Notes: generated by a model not told the origin, from the letters alone. A stretch of 64,000 nt of DNA from Roseateles asaccharophilus (GCF_004362405.1 NZ_SNXE01000013.1:20049-84048); one strand, 5' to 3'. Numbered from the stretch's first letter, positions 45,641 through 54,424 are shown. Translations and numbers: made by a program.

Positions 45641-47167
45641 ATGACAGCCATCCGTGCCCAGGCGCTGCAGGCGCCCTTCTTCGCTCCCGAGTCCTTCCTC
45701 GATGCCCAGGCCGCGCTGAACCGGGCCCAGCAGATCTATGCCGCCGGTACGGCCTGCCTGCGCGAGGCCCTGCAACGCTTTGTGGCCGGCGAGGACATCG
45801 GCCCGGTGCGCGCCTGCTACCCCTTTGTGCGTCTGCGCACCGACACCGTGGCACGCGCCCAGCCGCCCTCGCATCTGGCCTACGGTTTCGTCGCCGGGCC
45901 CGGTGTCTACGAGACCACGCTGACCCGCCCCGACCTCTTCGGCGACTACTTCCGCGAGCAGTTCCAGCTGCTGCTGGACAACCACGGCCAGGCCCTGGAA
46001 GTGGGCAGCAGCCACCAGCCCATCCCGCTGCACTTCGCCCTGTCCGAGCATGAGCATGTGGAGGGCAGCCTGAGCGCCGAGCGCCGCCTGCGCATGCGCG
46101 ACCTCTTCGACCTGCCCGATCTGGCCGCCATGGACGACGGCATTGCCAACGGCACCCATCGCAGCGCCCCCGGCACGCCCGAACCCCTGGCCCTGTTCAC
46201 CGCGCCGCGGGTGGACTACTCCCTGCATCGCCTGCGCCACTACACCGGCTGCTCGCCCGAGCACTTCCAGAACTTCGTGCTCTTCACCAACTACCAGTTC
46301 TACATCGACGAGTTCTGCCGCCTGGGCCAGGGCCTGATGCAGCGCGCGCCCGACCCGGCCGCACCCGACGAGCACGACGACTGCATCGCCTTCGTGGAGC
46401 CCGGCAATCTCGTCACCCGCCGCCTGGGCCTGCCCGCCGAGGACATCGACGCCCTGGGCCAGGCCCTGCCCCGCCTGCCCCAGATGCCGGCCTACCACCT
46501 GATACGCCGCGACCGCAGCGGCATCACCATGGTGAACATCGGCGTGGGCCCGGCCAATGCCAAGACCATCAGCGACCATATCGCCGTGCTGCGCCCGCAT
46601 GCCTGGCTGATGCTGGGCCACTGCGCCGGCCTGCGCAACAGCCAGGCCCTGGGCGACTATGTGCTGGCCCATGCCTATGTGCGCGAGGACCATGTGCTGG
46701 ACGAGGAGTTGCCCCTGTGGGTGCCCATCCCGCCCCTGGCCGAGATCCAGGTGGCCCTGGAAGCCGCGGTCGCCCAAGTCACGGGCCTGAAGGGTGCCGA
46801 GCTCAAGCGCATCTTCCGCACCGGCACCGTGGCCTCCACCGACAACCGCAACTGGGAGCTGCTGCCCTACCCCGGCCCGGAGCGCCGCTTCAGCCAGAGC
46901 CGTGCCGTGGCCCTGGACATGGAAAGCGCCACCCTGGCGGCCAACGGCTTCCGCTTCCGCGTGCCCTACGGCACCTTGCTGTGCGTGTCCGACAAGCCCC
47001 TGCACGGCGAGATCAAGCTGCCCGGCATGGCCAACCAGTTCTACCGCGAGCGCGTGGACCAGCATCTGCGCATCGGCCTGCGCGCCATCGAGCTGCTGCG
47101 CGCCCAGGGGCCCGACCAGTTGCACAGCCGCAAGCTGCGCAGCTTCGCGGAGGTGGCCTTCCAGTAA
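45641..47167 (+). CDS. amn: AMP nucleosidase
   Basis: A 508-residue enzyme that hydrolyses AMP to adenine and ribose 5-phosphate. The N-terminal AMP_N domain (PFFAPESFLDAQAALNRAQQ, RACYPFVRLRTD) is followed by the nucleoside phosphorylase-like catalytic domain (MVNIGVGPANAKTISDHIAV, LRPHAWLMLGHCAGLRNSQ, ALDMESATLAANGFRFRVPY). Length is close to that of E. coli Amn. CACAAT ends 7 bp before the ATG, without a Shine-Dalgarno, so the mRNA may be leaderless. Confidence 0.94.
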   Translation: MTAIRAQALQAPFFAPESFLDAQAALNRAQQIYAAGTACLREALQRFVAGEDIGPVRACYPFVRLRTDTVARAQPPSHLAYGFVAGPGVYETTLTRPDLFGDYFREQFQLLLDNHGQALEVGSSHQPIPLHFALSEHEHVEGSLSAERRLRMRDLFDLPDLAAMDDGIANGTHRSAPGTPEPLALFTAPRVDYSLHRLRHYTGCSPEHFQNFVLFTNYQFYIDEFCRLGQGLMQRAPDPAAPDEHDDCIAFVEPGNLVTRRLGLPAEDIDALGQALPRLPQMPAYHLIRRDRSGITMVNIGVGPANAKTISDHIAVLRPHAWLMLGHCAGLRNSQALGDYVLAHAYVREDHVLDEELPLWVPIPPLAEIQVALEAAVAQVTGLKGAELKRIFRTGTVASTDNRNWELLPYPGPERRFSQSRAVALDMESATLAANGFRFRVPYGTLLCVSDKPLHGEIKLPGMANQFYRERVDQHLRIGLRAIELLRAQGPDQLHSRKLRSFAEVAFQ

Positions 47168-47203
47168 GCTCTGAGCCTCTAGCCCGAGGAGACCGGCGCC
47201 ATC

Positions 47204-48379
47204 ATGCAATTGGACATCGCCACCCTGTTCAGCCTGCTGGTCATCCAGGCCCTGGCCCTGGCGCTGCTGCTGCCCCTGCTGATGGGCTGGCGCGCGGCCA
47301 GCCAGGGCGCCCGCCTGGCCCAGCTCTCCATGGGCCTGCAGGGCGCGGGCTGGCTGGCCCTGCTCTCGGCCGCCGTCGTGGCCGAGCGATGGCTGGGCAC
47401 CCTGGCCATGGCCCTGATCAGCGCCTCGCTCAGCGCCCTGTGGCTGGCCCTGGGCTGCTGGCTGGGCACGGCCCGCGGCCGACGCCTGATGCTGGCGCTG
47501 CCGGCCCTCATCGCCCTGGCCTACGCCCTGCTCTACGACAGCTACGCTCTGCGGGTGGGCGTCAGCAATGCCGGCTTCGGCCTGCAACTGCTCTGGCTCT
47601 GTGCCCTGCTGGCCCGGCCACTTCGGAACCAAGAGCCCGCGCTGACACGCCGCAGCCGGCGCTGGCGCGGCCTGCTGCTGGTCTGCCTGCTGCTGCTGGC
47701 AGTGCTGACCTTCTGGCGCGGCGCCCTGGCGGCCTTCGACACCGCGGCCTACCCCAGCTTCTACAGCCCCCATCCGGTCAATGTGCTGGCCGCCGTGCTG
47801 AGCAATGTGGCCCTGGTACTGAGCCTGGCCTCGGTGCTCGTCGCCTGGCGCGGAGAGATCGAGGCGGCTTTTGTGCGTCGCGTGCAGAGCGACACCCTCA
47901 CCGGTCTGCCCAATCGCCGCGCCTTCACCGAGCGAGCCGTGGACATGATGGCCATGGCGCGTCGCTACCAGGAGCCCCTGCTGCTCAGCCTGTTCTCGCC
48001 CGATGGGCTCAAGCCCCTGGGCGAGCAGCAGGGGGCGGAGCAGGTCGAACGCCTGCTGCAGCGTTTTGCCCACTGCCTGGAAGCCCAGCTGCGCCCCGGC
48101 GATTTGCTGGCGCGGGTGGACGAGGAGTGCTTCGCGGTGCTGCTGGCCCGCAGCGAGGACCAGGGGCCCCAGGCCCTGCATCAGCGCCTGACGCTGGCCC
48201 TGCGCGAGTCAGCGCCGGAGCAGCCGGAACAGGCGCTGAGCTACAGCGCCGGCTGGGCCCGGCTGCGTCACGGTGACCGCGACATCGAGGACTTGCTGCG
48301 TCGGGCCGATGCCGCCCTGCGCGGCGCCCGCCGCAGCGGCGGTGGCGGTTTGGCGGCAGAACCCGGCGCCGAGCAGTAG
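47204..48379 (+). CDS. Membrane GGDEF-domain protein with degenerate signature
   Basis: A 391-residue protein. The first 225 residues contain about seven hydrophobic helices, a likely membrane sensor. The GGDEF domain starts at DTLTGLPNRRAF. The catalytic signature GGDEF is replaced by RVDEE (LLARVDEECFAVLLA), losing both glycines that contact GTP. It is therefore probably not an active diguanylate cyclase and may act as a binding or scaffold protein. GAGGAG stands before the ATG. Confidence 0.8.
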   Translation: MQLDIATLFSLLVIQALALALLLPLLMGWRAASQGARLAQLSMGLQGAGWLALLSAAVVAERWLGTLAMALISASLSALWLALGCWLGTARGRRLMLALPALIALAYALLYDSYALRVGVSNAGFGLQLLWLCALLARPLRNQEPALTRRSRRWRGLLLVCLLLLAVLTFWRGALAAFDTAAYPSFYSPHPVNVLAAVLSNVALVLSLASVLVAWRGEIEAAFVRRVQSDTLTGLPNRRAFTERAVDMMAMARRYQEPLLLSLFSPDGLKPLGEQQGAEQVERLLQRFAHCLEAQLRPGDLLARVDEECFAVLLARSEDQGPQALHQRLTLALRESAPEQPEQALSYSAGWARLRHGDRDIEDLLRRADAALRGARRSGGGGLAAEPGAEQ

Positions 48380-48400
48380 CGCGGCGCGGCCCGGCGGGAC

Positions 48401-48417
48401 TGGCATGCCATTTGCTT
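48401..48417 (+). promoter_or_regulatory. Candidate sigma-54 promoter of the acetyltransferase gene
   Basis: TGGCATGCCATTTGCTT fits the consensus TGGCACG-N4-TTGC(A/T) with one mismatch and exact GG-N10-GC spacing (GG 48402-48403, GC 48414-48415). The predicted start point, about 48427, gives a leader of about 66 nt before the ATG at 48493. It lies in a 113-bp intergenic gap. Confidence 0.6.
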
Positions 48418-48492
48418 AAGCCTGTGCGGTGCCGGCGTGATTCACAAGCGCGTCGGCTTGATCAGATCCTGGCTTTACCGAGCAGTCCTGCC

Positions 48493-49194
48493 ATGTTCTT
48501 CCGTACCGCGAATTCCGCCACCTCCGCCTCCGCACCCCTGATCGAACTGGGCCTGGGCGTGCCCCGCTACGAGCGCAGCACCCTCAGCAAAAGCACACGT
48601 CCCGCCCTGCCCGCCGCCCTGCAGGCGCGCCCTCGCCCCGATATCCGGCGCCTGAGCTCGCGCGATCTGCAATGGCTGCCCGCCCTGTGCGATCTGCTCA
48701 CCGACAGCGTGCACCAGGGCGCCACTCTGGGCTTTCTGGCGCCGCTGTCTCGCTATGCCGCCATGGACTACTGGCATGGTGTCTTTGCCCGGCTGGGCCC
48801 GCATCTGAGCCTCTGGATCGCCTGCGAGGGCTCAGAGGACGGGGATGGCCGCCCCCCGCAGCTGCAAGGCGTGGCACAACTTTCCCTCTGCCCCCACGCG
48901 AATGCCCACCACCGCGGTGAAGTTCTGGGCCTGATGGTGCACAGCCGCGCACGCGGTCGCGGCATTGCCAGCCAGCTCATGACCAGCGTGGAATGCGCCG
49001 CCCTGCAGCAGGGGCGCACCCTGTTGGTGCTGGACACCGCAGCGGGCTCCCAGGCCGAGGCCGTCTATGTGCATCTGGGCTGGCAACGTGCCGGCGAGGT
49101 GCCGGACTACGACAGCTGTGCCGATGGCCGGCTGCACAGCACGGCTCGCTACTACAAGCGGCTGCATATGCCCGCGCTGAGCGACGCGCGCTAA
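48493..49194 (+). CDS. GNAT-family N-acetyltransferase
   Basis: A 233-residue protein. Residues about 55-225 form the GNAT fold; the acetyl-CoA loop is LMVHSRARGRGIASQLM and the later TLLVLDTAAGSQAEAVYVHL strand-helix is typical. The substrate is unknown. About 50 residues precede the domain. It is clearly related to the 189-residue GNAT at 50101 (both have VLDT-AGS-AE-VY-HLGW), with a TetR gene between them. Its stop overlaps the convergent TetR stop by 3 bp. Confidence 0.85.
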   Translation: MFFRTANSATSASAPLIELGLGVPRYERSTLSKSTRPALPAALQARPRPDIRRLSSRDLQWLPALCDLLTDSVHQGATLGFLAPLSRYAAMDYWHGVFARLGPHLSLWIACEGSEDGDGRPPQLQGVAQLSLCPHANAHHRGEVLGLMVHSRARGRGIASQLMTSVECAALQQGRTLLVLDTAAGSQAEAVYVHLGWQRAGEVPDYDSCADGRLHSTARYYKRLHMPALSDAR

Positions 49195-50039
49195 GACCTG
49201 CTGCTGCGGGGCGGCTGCGTTAGCAGTCCGCGCTCCAGCAGGCGGATCAATGCGTCTGCACGCGCCTCCAGCGGCGCCCAGTCCAGCCCTCCGGCCGGCA
49301 CTTGCACGATCTCCAGCAAGGCCGCGCCATGCAGGGCCGCCCATAGCGTCTGGGCCTGCAGGGCGCGCTCCGCCGAAGCGCGGGACGCCAGCCAGGCCTC
49401 CAGCTGCGCGAACACAGCCGGCGGCGCTTCGCTGCACGCCAGCATCATCAAGCGATAGTGGTGGGGGTGGGTCGCCGCCCAGCGCAGATAGGCCCGCACG
49501 AGCCGCCCCAGGGCGGCAGCGGCCGGGTTGGACTGCTGGGGCACGGGCACCAGGGCGGCCGCCAGCAGGGCGGACAGCTCCTCCTGAGACTCCGCCACCA
49601 GCCGCGCCAGCAAGGCCGCCTTGTCGCTGAAGAAGCTGTAAATCGTGGCGTGGGAGTAGCCCACCGCCGCGGCCACCTCGCGCAGGGTCACGGCCTCCGC
49701 GCCCTGGGTGGCAAACAGCTGGCGCGCGGCGTCCAGGATGCGCCGCTCCAGATCGGCCTTGTGTGCCGCCCGGCGCTGGGCCGATGCGCTGCTGGCGGCG
49801 GCGCGCCGCCCCCCAGCCGCCGTCTCGCTGTCCGGCTGCGCCTGGCGCTTCTTCTTCAGCGGCCCCTCGGGCTTTTGCGTTTTCTGGCGCTGACGCGGCT
49901 GCGGCCGGGCCAGGGGCTTGCCCTCGCCATCGACCGCGTCGGGCGCCGGGCTCACGACGCCGGTGGCCCGGTGCAGGCCCTTGGGGCCACTGGGGCGCGG
50001 ATGCGGATTTAGAAATGGAATTGCAGTTTTACTAACCAT
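49191..50039 (-). CDS. TetR-family regulator with long basic N-terminal extension
   Basis: A 282-residue protein if translated from 50039. The HTH is at residues about 97-145 (ILDAARQLFATQGAEAVTLR, then EVAAAVGYSHATIYSFFSDK). The C-terminal ligand domain resembles the WHG-containing TetR_C group (TLWAALHGAALLEIVQV). About 95 Pro/Lys/Arg-rich residues precede the HTH, which is unusual. The start codon lies inside the palindrome TAACCATTGGTTA (50033-50045), so the real start could be further in, although no better-placed ATG is visible. It is divergent from the GNAT gene at 50101. Confidence 0.78.
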   Translation of the reverse strand: MVSKTAIPFLNPHPRPSGPKGLHRATGVVSPAPDAVDGEGKPLARPQPRQRQKTQKPEGPLKKKRQAQPDSETAAGGRRAAASSASAQRRAAHKADLERRILDAARQLFATQGAEAVTLREVAAAVGYSHATIYSFFSDKAALLARLVAESQEELSALLAAALVPVPQQSNPAAAALGRLVRAYLRWAATHPHHYRLMMLACSEAPPAVFAQLEAWLASRASAERALQAQTLWAALHGAALLEIVQVPAGGLDWAPLEARADALIRLLERGLLTQPPRSSRS

Positions 50040-50045
50040 TGGTTA
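50033..50045. promoter_or_regulatory. TetR-type operator palindrome
   Basis: TAACCA and TGGTTA flank a central T in an AT-rich stretch of the TetR-GNAT divergent region. Palindromes of this ACCxxTGGT type are common TetR-family targets. It overlaps the annotated TetR start codon and lies 56 bp upstream of the GNAT start, so one bound dimer could control both. Confidence 0.55.
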
Positions 50046-50100
50046 ATATTTTGTCGACGGTCAATTTCATCTCAAGCCTACACCATTCACGGATCGCACC

Positions 50101-50670
50101 ATGTCTGAACCCGCCAGCCCCCTGTCGCACCACCCCCTGCATCTCAGCCGTGTCACCTCTGGTGATACGAGCGCGCTGCCGGCCCTGATCTCGCTGCTGC
50201 AGGATGCGGTGCACGGCGGCGCCTCGCTCGGCTTTCTGGCCGATATGGACGCGGCCGAGGCGGGGGAGTACTGGACGCGCGTGCTGGGCAGCCTGGACGA
50301 GTCCCTGCAGCTCTGGCTGCTGCATGACGAGGCGGGCCAGCTGCTGGGCACGGTGCAGCTGGCCCTGTGCGACAAGCCCAATGGCCGCCACCGCGCCGAG
50401 GTGCAGAAGCTGATGGTGCGGCGCAGCGCTCGCGGCCGGGGCCTGTCCAGCGTGTTGCTCAAGGCCTTGGAGCAGGCGGCCCGCCAGCAGGGGCGCAGCC
50501 TGCTGGTGCTGGACACGGAGGCCGGCTCGCATGCCGAGACGGTCTATACCCATCTGGGCTGGCTCAAGGCCGGCGAGATCCCGGCTTTTGCGGCCAATCC
50601 CGACGGCGGCCTGCGCCCGACGGCCCTGTACTACAAACCGCTGGATGCCGCGGCGGCGTTACCGCGCTGA
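50101..50670 (+). CDS. GNAT-family N-acetyltransferase, paralogue
   Basis: A 189-residue protein that is nearly all GNAT domain. The pyrophosphate-binding loop is LMVRRSARGRGLSSVLLKAL and LLVLDTEAGSHAETVYTHLG matches the acetyltransferase at 48493. The start MSEPASPLSHHPLHLSRV is 56 bp from the TetR palindrome. The substrate is unknown. The two GNATs and the TetR gene form a small module. Confidence 0.85.
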   Translation: MSEPASPLSHHPLHLSRVTSGDTSALPALISLLQDAVHGGASLGFLADMDAAEAGEYWTRVLGSLDESLQLWLLHDEAGQLLGTVQLALCDKPNGRHRAEVQKLMVRRSARGRGLSSVLLKALEQAARQQGRSLLVLDTEAGSHAETVYTHLGWLKAGEIPAFAANPDGGLRPTALYYKPLDAAAALPR

Positions 50671-50714
50671 GCCGGGTGCTGCACGAGCGCCCCATTGCGC
50701 ATACACTGCGCTTC

Positions 50715-50797
50715 GGATTCAGGAGAGTGCCGGCCCGCAACAGGTCGGCCGCCGAAGGCGCAAGCTCCCATACTCGCTCAGGCCCCGTACTGGATCC
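50715..50797 (+). promoter_or_regulatory. Glycine riboswitch, first aptamer
   Basis: A perfect 8-bp P1 stem (one G-U), GGATTCAG (50715-50722) and CTGGATCC (50790-50797), encloses the gcvT-type core: GGAGAG, the GCCGGCC/GGTCGGC arm, GCCGAAGGCGCAAGC and ACTCGCTCAGGC. A TACACT -10-like box at 50702-50707 would start transcription at the aptamer. Confidence 0.8.
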
Positions 50798-50810
50798 GCC
50801 ACAAGCCGAA

Positions 50811-50906
50811 TGCTGGAGAGCGCGCCGCCCCTGGGGTGGCGCCACCGAAGGAGCAAGGCCCCCGCCGGGTGGTGTGGGTCGAATCTCTCAGGTACCAAGG
50901 ACAGCG
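50811..50906 (+). promoter_or_regulatory. Glycine riboswitch, second aptamer
   Basis: Strong gcvT-element consensus: GCTGGAGAG at the 5' side, CACCGAAGGAGCAAGGC, and GAATCTCTCAGGTACCAAGG followed by ACAGC. P1 is GCTG (50812-50815) with CAGC (50902-50905). A 13-bp linker separates it from the first aptamer, giving the tandem architecture. Confidence 0.92.
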
Positions 50907-50910
50907 GGAG

Positions 50911-50937
50911 CGGCGCGCGTCGGGCGCCTGCCGTTTT
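50911..50937 (+). terminator. Possible expression-platform terminator of the glycine riboswitch
   Basis: CGGCGCGC (50911-50918), loop GTCGG, then GCGC, a two-base bulge CT and GCCG (to 50933) form a GC-rich stem followed by TTTT (50934-50937). It starts 5 bp after aptamer 2. The alternative pairing CAGCGG/CCGCTG around it could form the antiterminated state. The T-run is short. Confidence 0.45.
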
Positions 50938-50997
50938 CCGCTGCCGGAACGTCTCCGGCCGGCTGTCGCGTCCGCGCACTCGCGAGGAGTGCTGCAA

Positions 50998-52293
50998 ATG
51001 CACATCATCGTTCTCGGCGCCGGCGTGACCGGCATCACCAGTGCCTGGTATCTGCGCCAGGCGGGCCACGAAGTCACCGTCATCGACCGCCAGCCGGCCG
51101 CCGGCCTGGAAACCAGCTTTGCCAACGGCGGCCAGGTCTCGGTCTCGCATGCGGAGCCCTGGGCCAACCCCGGCGCGCCGGCCAAGGTGCTCAAGTGGTT
51201 GATGAAGGAAGACGCGCCCCTGCTCTTTCGCCTGCGGGCCGATCCGGCCCAATGGCGCTGGGGCCTGGCCTTTCTGCGCGAATGCGCGCCCGGCCGCACC
51301 GCCCGCAATATCCGCAGCATGGTGAGCCTGGGCTTGTACAGCCGCGCCAAGCTGCGCGAGCTGCGCGCCGCCACCGGCCTGCAGTACGAGCAGCGCACAC
51401 AGGGCATCCTGCACTTCTACACCAGCGAGGCCGAGTACGCTGCCGCCCAGGAGCCGGCGCGCATCATGCGCGAACAGGGCTGCGAGCTGGACATGAAGAC
51501 GCCCGAGGAATGTGTGGCCATCGAGCCCGCCCTGGCCCAGTGCCGCGACAAGATCGTGGGCGGCAGCATGACGCCCAGCGACGAGTCGGGCGACGCCCAC
51601 CGCTTCACCCAGGAACTGGCGCGGCGCTGCGTCGAGGCCGGCGTGCAGTTCCGCTACGAGACCCGCATCCTGGGTTGCGAGCGCGAGGGCGATGCCGTCT
51701 CGCAGCTGATCACGGCGGACGCCGCCGGCCGCGTGCAGCGCCTGCGCGCCGACGCCTATGTGCTGTGCATGGGCTCCTTCAGCCGCGGCTTCGCGCGCGA
51801 GCTGGGCGTGGATCTGAACATCTACCCGGCCAAGGGCTACTCGGTCACCCTGCCCGTGATCGCACCCGAGCACAGCTACCAGGTCTCGCTCACCGACGAC
51901 GAGTACAAGCTGGTGTTCTCGCGCCTGGGCGACCGCCTGCGCATCGCCGGCACGGCCGAGCTCAACGGCTATGACACGTCGCTGAACCTGGCGCGCTGCG
52001 AGGCCATCGTGCGCCGTACCCGCGAACTCTTCCCGCAGATGAGCGACGGGCGCGGTGCCCAGTTCTGGACCGGTCTGCGCCCGGCCACGCCCTCCAACGT
52101 GCCCTATATCGGCCGCAGCCGCCTGCGCAATCTCTTCCTCAACACGGGGCATGGCACCCTGGGCTGGACCCATGGCTGCGGCTCGGGCGCGGCGATTGCC
52201 GACATCGTCAGCGGACGCCAGCCCGAGCTGGACTTTGCCTTCACCGGCCTGGAAGCGGGCACGCCCAGCCTGAGGCCGCAGCCCGTGCTCTGA
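50998..52293 (+). CDS. dadA: D-amino acid dehydrogenase (FAD-dependent, DadA family)
   Basis: A 431-residue flavoprotein that oxidises D-amino acids to keto acids and passes electrons to the respiratory chain. The FAD motif is IIVLGAGVTGITSAWYLRQA, then ANGGQVSVSHAEPWANP and the C-terminal NTGHGTLGWTHGCGSG, all DadA signatures. GAGGAG precedes the ATG at 50998. It is preceded by a tandem glycine riboswitch, which suggests that glycine or a related amino acid pool controls it. Whether glycine itself is a substrate is not known. Confidence 0.92.
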   Translation: MHIIVLGAGVTGITSAWYLRQAGHEVTVIDRQPAAGLETSFANGGQVSVSHAEPWANPGAPAKVLKWLMKEDAPLLFRLRADPAQWRWGLAFLRECAPGRTARNIRSMVSLGLYSRAKLRELRAATGLQYEQRTQGILHFYTSEAEYAAAQEPARIMREQGCELDMKTPEECVAIEPALAQCRDKIVGGSMTPSDESGDAHRFTQELARRCVEAGVQFRYETRILGCEREGDAVSQLITADAAGRVQRLRADAYVLCMGSFSRGFARELGVDLNIYPAKGYSVTLPVIAPEHSYQVSLTDDEYKLVFSRLGDRLRIAGTAELNGYDTSLNLARCEAIVRRTRELFPQMSDGRGAQFWTGLRPATPSNVPYIGRSRLRNLFLNTGHGTLGWTHGCGSGAAIADIVSGRQPELDFAFTGLEAGTPSLRPQPVL

Positions 52294-52357
52294 GCTATTG
52301 CCGCCACGGCGCGCATGCCCTACGCTGGGGCCCGGCCCTTTGCCGCAGGAGCGCGCC

Positions 52358-54424
52358 ATGGCGGATTCGCAGAGCCCCAGCCCCGTCCACCCCGGGATCG
52401 CCGCGATCCGCAGCCTGGCCCTGGTGGGCCCGGCGGGCGCGGGCAAGACCAGCCTGGCCGAGGCCCTGCTGCAGCGCAGCGGCATGCTGGACAGCGCCGG
52501 CAGCGTGGAGCGGGGCAATACCGTCAGCGACTTCGATCCGCTGGAGAAGAAACTGCAGCACTCGCTGCAGAGCAGCGTGCTGCATATGGAGCATGCGGGC
52601 CTGCGCCTGCACCTGATCGACACCCCCGGCGCGCCCGACTTCGTGGGCCAGTCCCTGCCCGCGCTGGAGGCCGTTGACACGGCGGTGATCGTGATCAATG
52701 CGCAGAACGGCATCGAGCTGATGGCCTCGCGCATGATGGAGGTCGCCGCCCAGCGCGGCCTGGATCGCCTGATCGTGATCAACAAGATCGACGCCCCCGG
52801 CGTGGACCTGCCCGGCCTGCTGGCCCAGCTGCGCGAGGCCTTTGGCCGCGAATGCCTGCCCCTGAACCTGCCGGCCGAGGGCGCCAGCCGCGTGCTGGAC
52901 TGCTTCTTCAATATCGTGGGCGCCAGCGACTTCGGCTCGGTGGGCCTGGCCCACCAAGCCCTGGTGGAACAGGTGGTGGAGGTGGATGCGGCCTTTGTGG
53001 AGCGCTACCTCAGCGAGGGCGATCTGGACCCGCGCGAGCTGCATGCGCCGCTGGAGCAGGCCCTGCGCGAGGGGCACCTGATTCCCGTGTGCTTCGCCTC
53101 GGCCAAGAGTGGCGCCGGCGTGGCCGAGCTGCTGGACGTGATCGAGCGCCTGCTGCCCCATCCGGGCGAGGGCAACCCGCCGCAGTTCCTGCGTGGCGAA
53201 GGCCCAGAGGCCCTGCCCCTGCAGGCCTTGCCCGAGCCCGAGGCCCATGTGCTGGCCCATGTGTTCAAGATCGTGGCGGACCCCTATCTGGGCAAGATGG
53301 GCGTGCTGCGCGTGCATCAGGGCATGCTGCGCAAGAATGCCCAGCTGCTGGTGGGCCATGCGCGCAAGCCCTTTCGCGTCAGCCATCTCTTGCGGCTGCA
53401 GGGCAAGGCCCATGTGGAGATCGAGCAGGCCCTGCCCGGCGAACTCTGCGCCATCGCCAAGGTCGAGGAGCTGCACTTTGATGCCGTGCTGCACGACGAC
53501 CCGGAGGATGCCCACATCCATCTGGCAGCGCTGGACTTTCCCGTTCCGGTGCATGGCCTGGCCATCAGCCCGGCCAGGCATGGCGACGAGCAACGACTCT
53601 GGGAAATCCTGAACCGCCTGGTGGACGAGGACCCTTGCCTCAGGGTCGAGCAGGCGGCGGCCACCAACGAGACCCTGGTCTACGGCCTGGGCGAGCTGCA
53701 CCTGCGCCTGCTGCTGGAGCGCCTGCGCGAGACCTACCGCCTCGAGATCCACACCCAGCCCCCGCGCATTGCCTACCGCGAAACCATCTCGGCCGCGGCC
53801 GAGGGTCACCACCGCCACAAGAAGCAAAGCGGTGGCGCCGGGCAGTTCGGCGAGGTCTGGCTGCGTGTGGAGCCCCTGGCGCGCGGGGCGGGCATCGAGT
53901 TCGTGGACGCGGTCAAGGGCGGGGTGATCCCGGGTCAGTTCATGCCCGCGGTCGAGAAGGGGGTGCGCCAGGCCTGCGCGGCCGGCGTGATTTCGGGCCA
54001 CCCCCTGGTGGACCTGCGCGTGACGGTGTTCGACGGCAAGCACCATTCGGTGGACAGCAAGGAGGTGGCCTTTGTCAGCGCCGGCCGCAAGGCCCTGGTG
54101 GCCGCGGTGCGTGAGGCCCGCCCCCTGGTGCTGGAGCCCATCGTCGCGGTGGAGATCAGCGCGCCGGAGAGCGCCATGGGCGATATCACCGGCGATCTGG
54201 CGGCACGACGCGGCCAGGTCAGCGGCACGCGCTCGCCGGTGCCCGGCGTAATCGCGGTGCAAGGCCTGGCCCCGCTGGCCGAGCTGGCCAGCTACCAGAA
54301 CCGGCTCAATGCCCTGAGCGGCGGCCAGGGCCGCTACACCCTGACGCTCTCGCACTACGAACCGGTACCGCCCACGACCCAGGCCCAGCTGGTGGCGGGC
54401 TACCAGCTGCGCGAGGATGATTGA
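52358..54424 (+). CDS. Elongation factor G-like GTPase (EF-G paralogue)
   Basis: A 688-residue translational GTPase. Motifs: P-loop VGPAGAGKTSLAEALL, switch region GNTVSDFDPLEKK, G3 DTPGAPDFVGQ, G4 NKID. Domains II to V follow (FKIVADPYLGKMGVLRVHQG; HKKQSGGAGQFGEVWLRVEP; GVIPGQFMPAVEKGV). The GNTVSDFD switch, in place of the usual GxATMDWM region of canonical EF-G, places it with the FusA2-like paralogues of unclear function. GGAG precedes the ATG. Confidence 0.88.
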   Translation: MADSQSPSPVHPGIAAIRSLALVGPAGAGKTSLAEALLQRSGMLDSAGSVERGNTVSDFDPLEKKLQHSLQSSVLHMEHAGLRLHLIDTPGAPDFVGQSLPALEAVDTAVIVINAQNGIELMASRMMEVAAQRGLDRLIVINKIDAPGVDLPGLLAQLREAFGRECLPLNLPAEGASRVLDCFFNIVGASDFGSVGLAHQALVEQVVEVDAAFVERYLSEGDLDPRELHAPLEQALREGHLIPVCFASAKSGAGVAELLDVIERLLPHPGEGNPPQFLRGEGPEALPLQALPEPEAHVLAHVFKIVADPYLGKMGVLRVHQGMLRKNAQLLVGHARKPFRVSHLLRLQGKAHVEIEQALPGELCAIAKVEELHFDAVLHDDPEDAHIHLAALDFPVPVHGLAISPARHGDEQRLWEILNRLVDEDPCLRVEQAAATNETLVYGLGELHLRLLLERLRETYRLEIHTQPPRIAYRETISAAAEGHHRHKKQSGGAGQFGEVWLRVEPLARGAGIEFVDAVKGGVIPGQFMPAVEKGVRQACAAGVISGHPLVDLRVTVFDGKHHSVDSKEVAFVSAGRKALVAAVREARPLVLEPIVAVEISAPESAMGDITGDLAARRGQVSGTRSPVPGVIAVQGLAPLAELASYQNRLNALSGGQGRYTLTLSHYEPVPPTTQAQLVAGYQLREDD

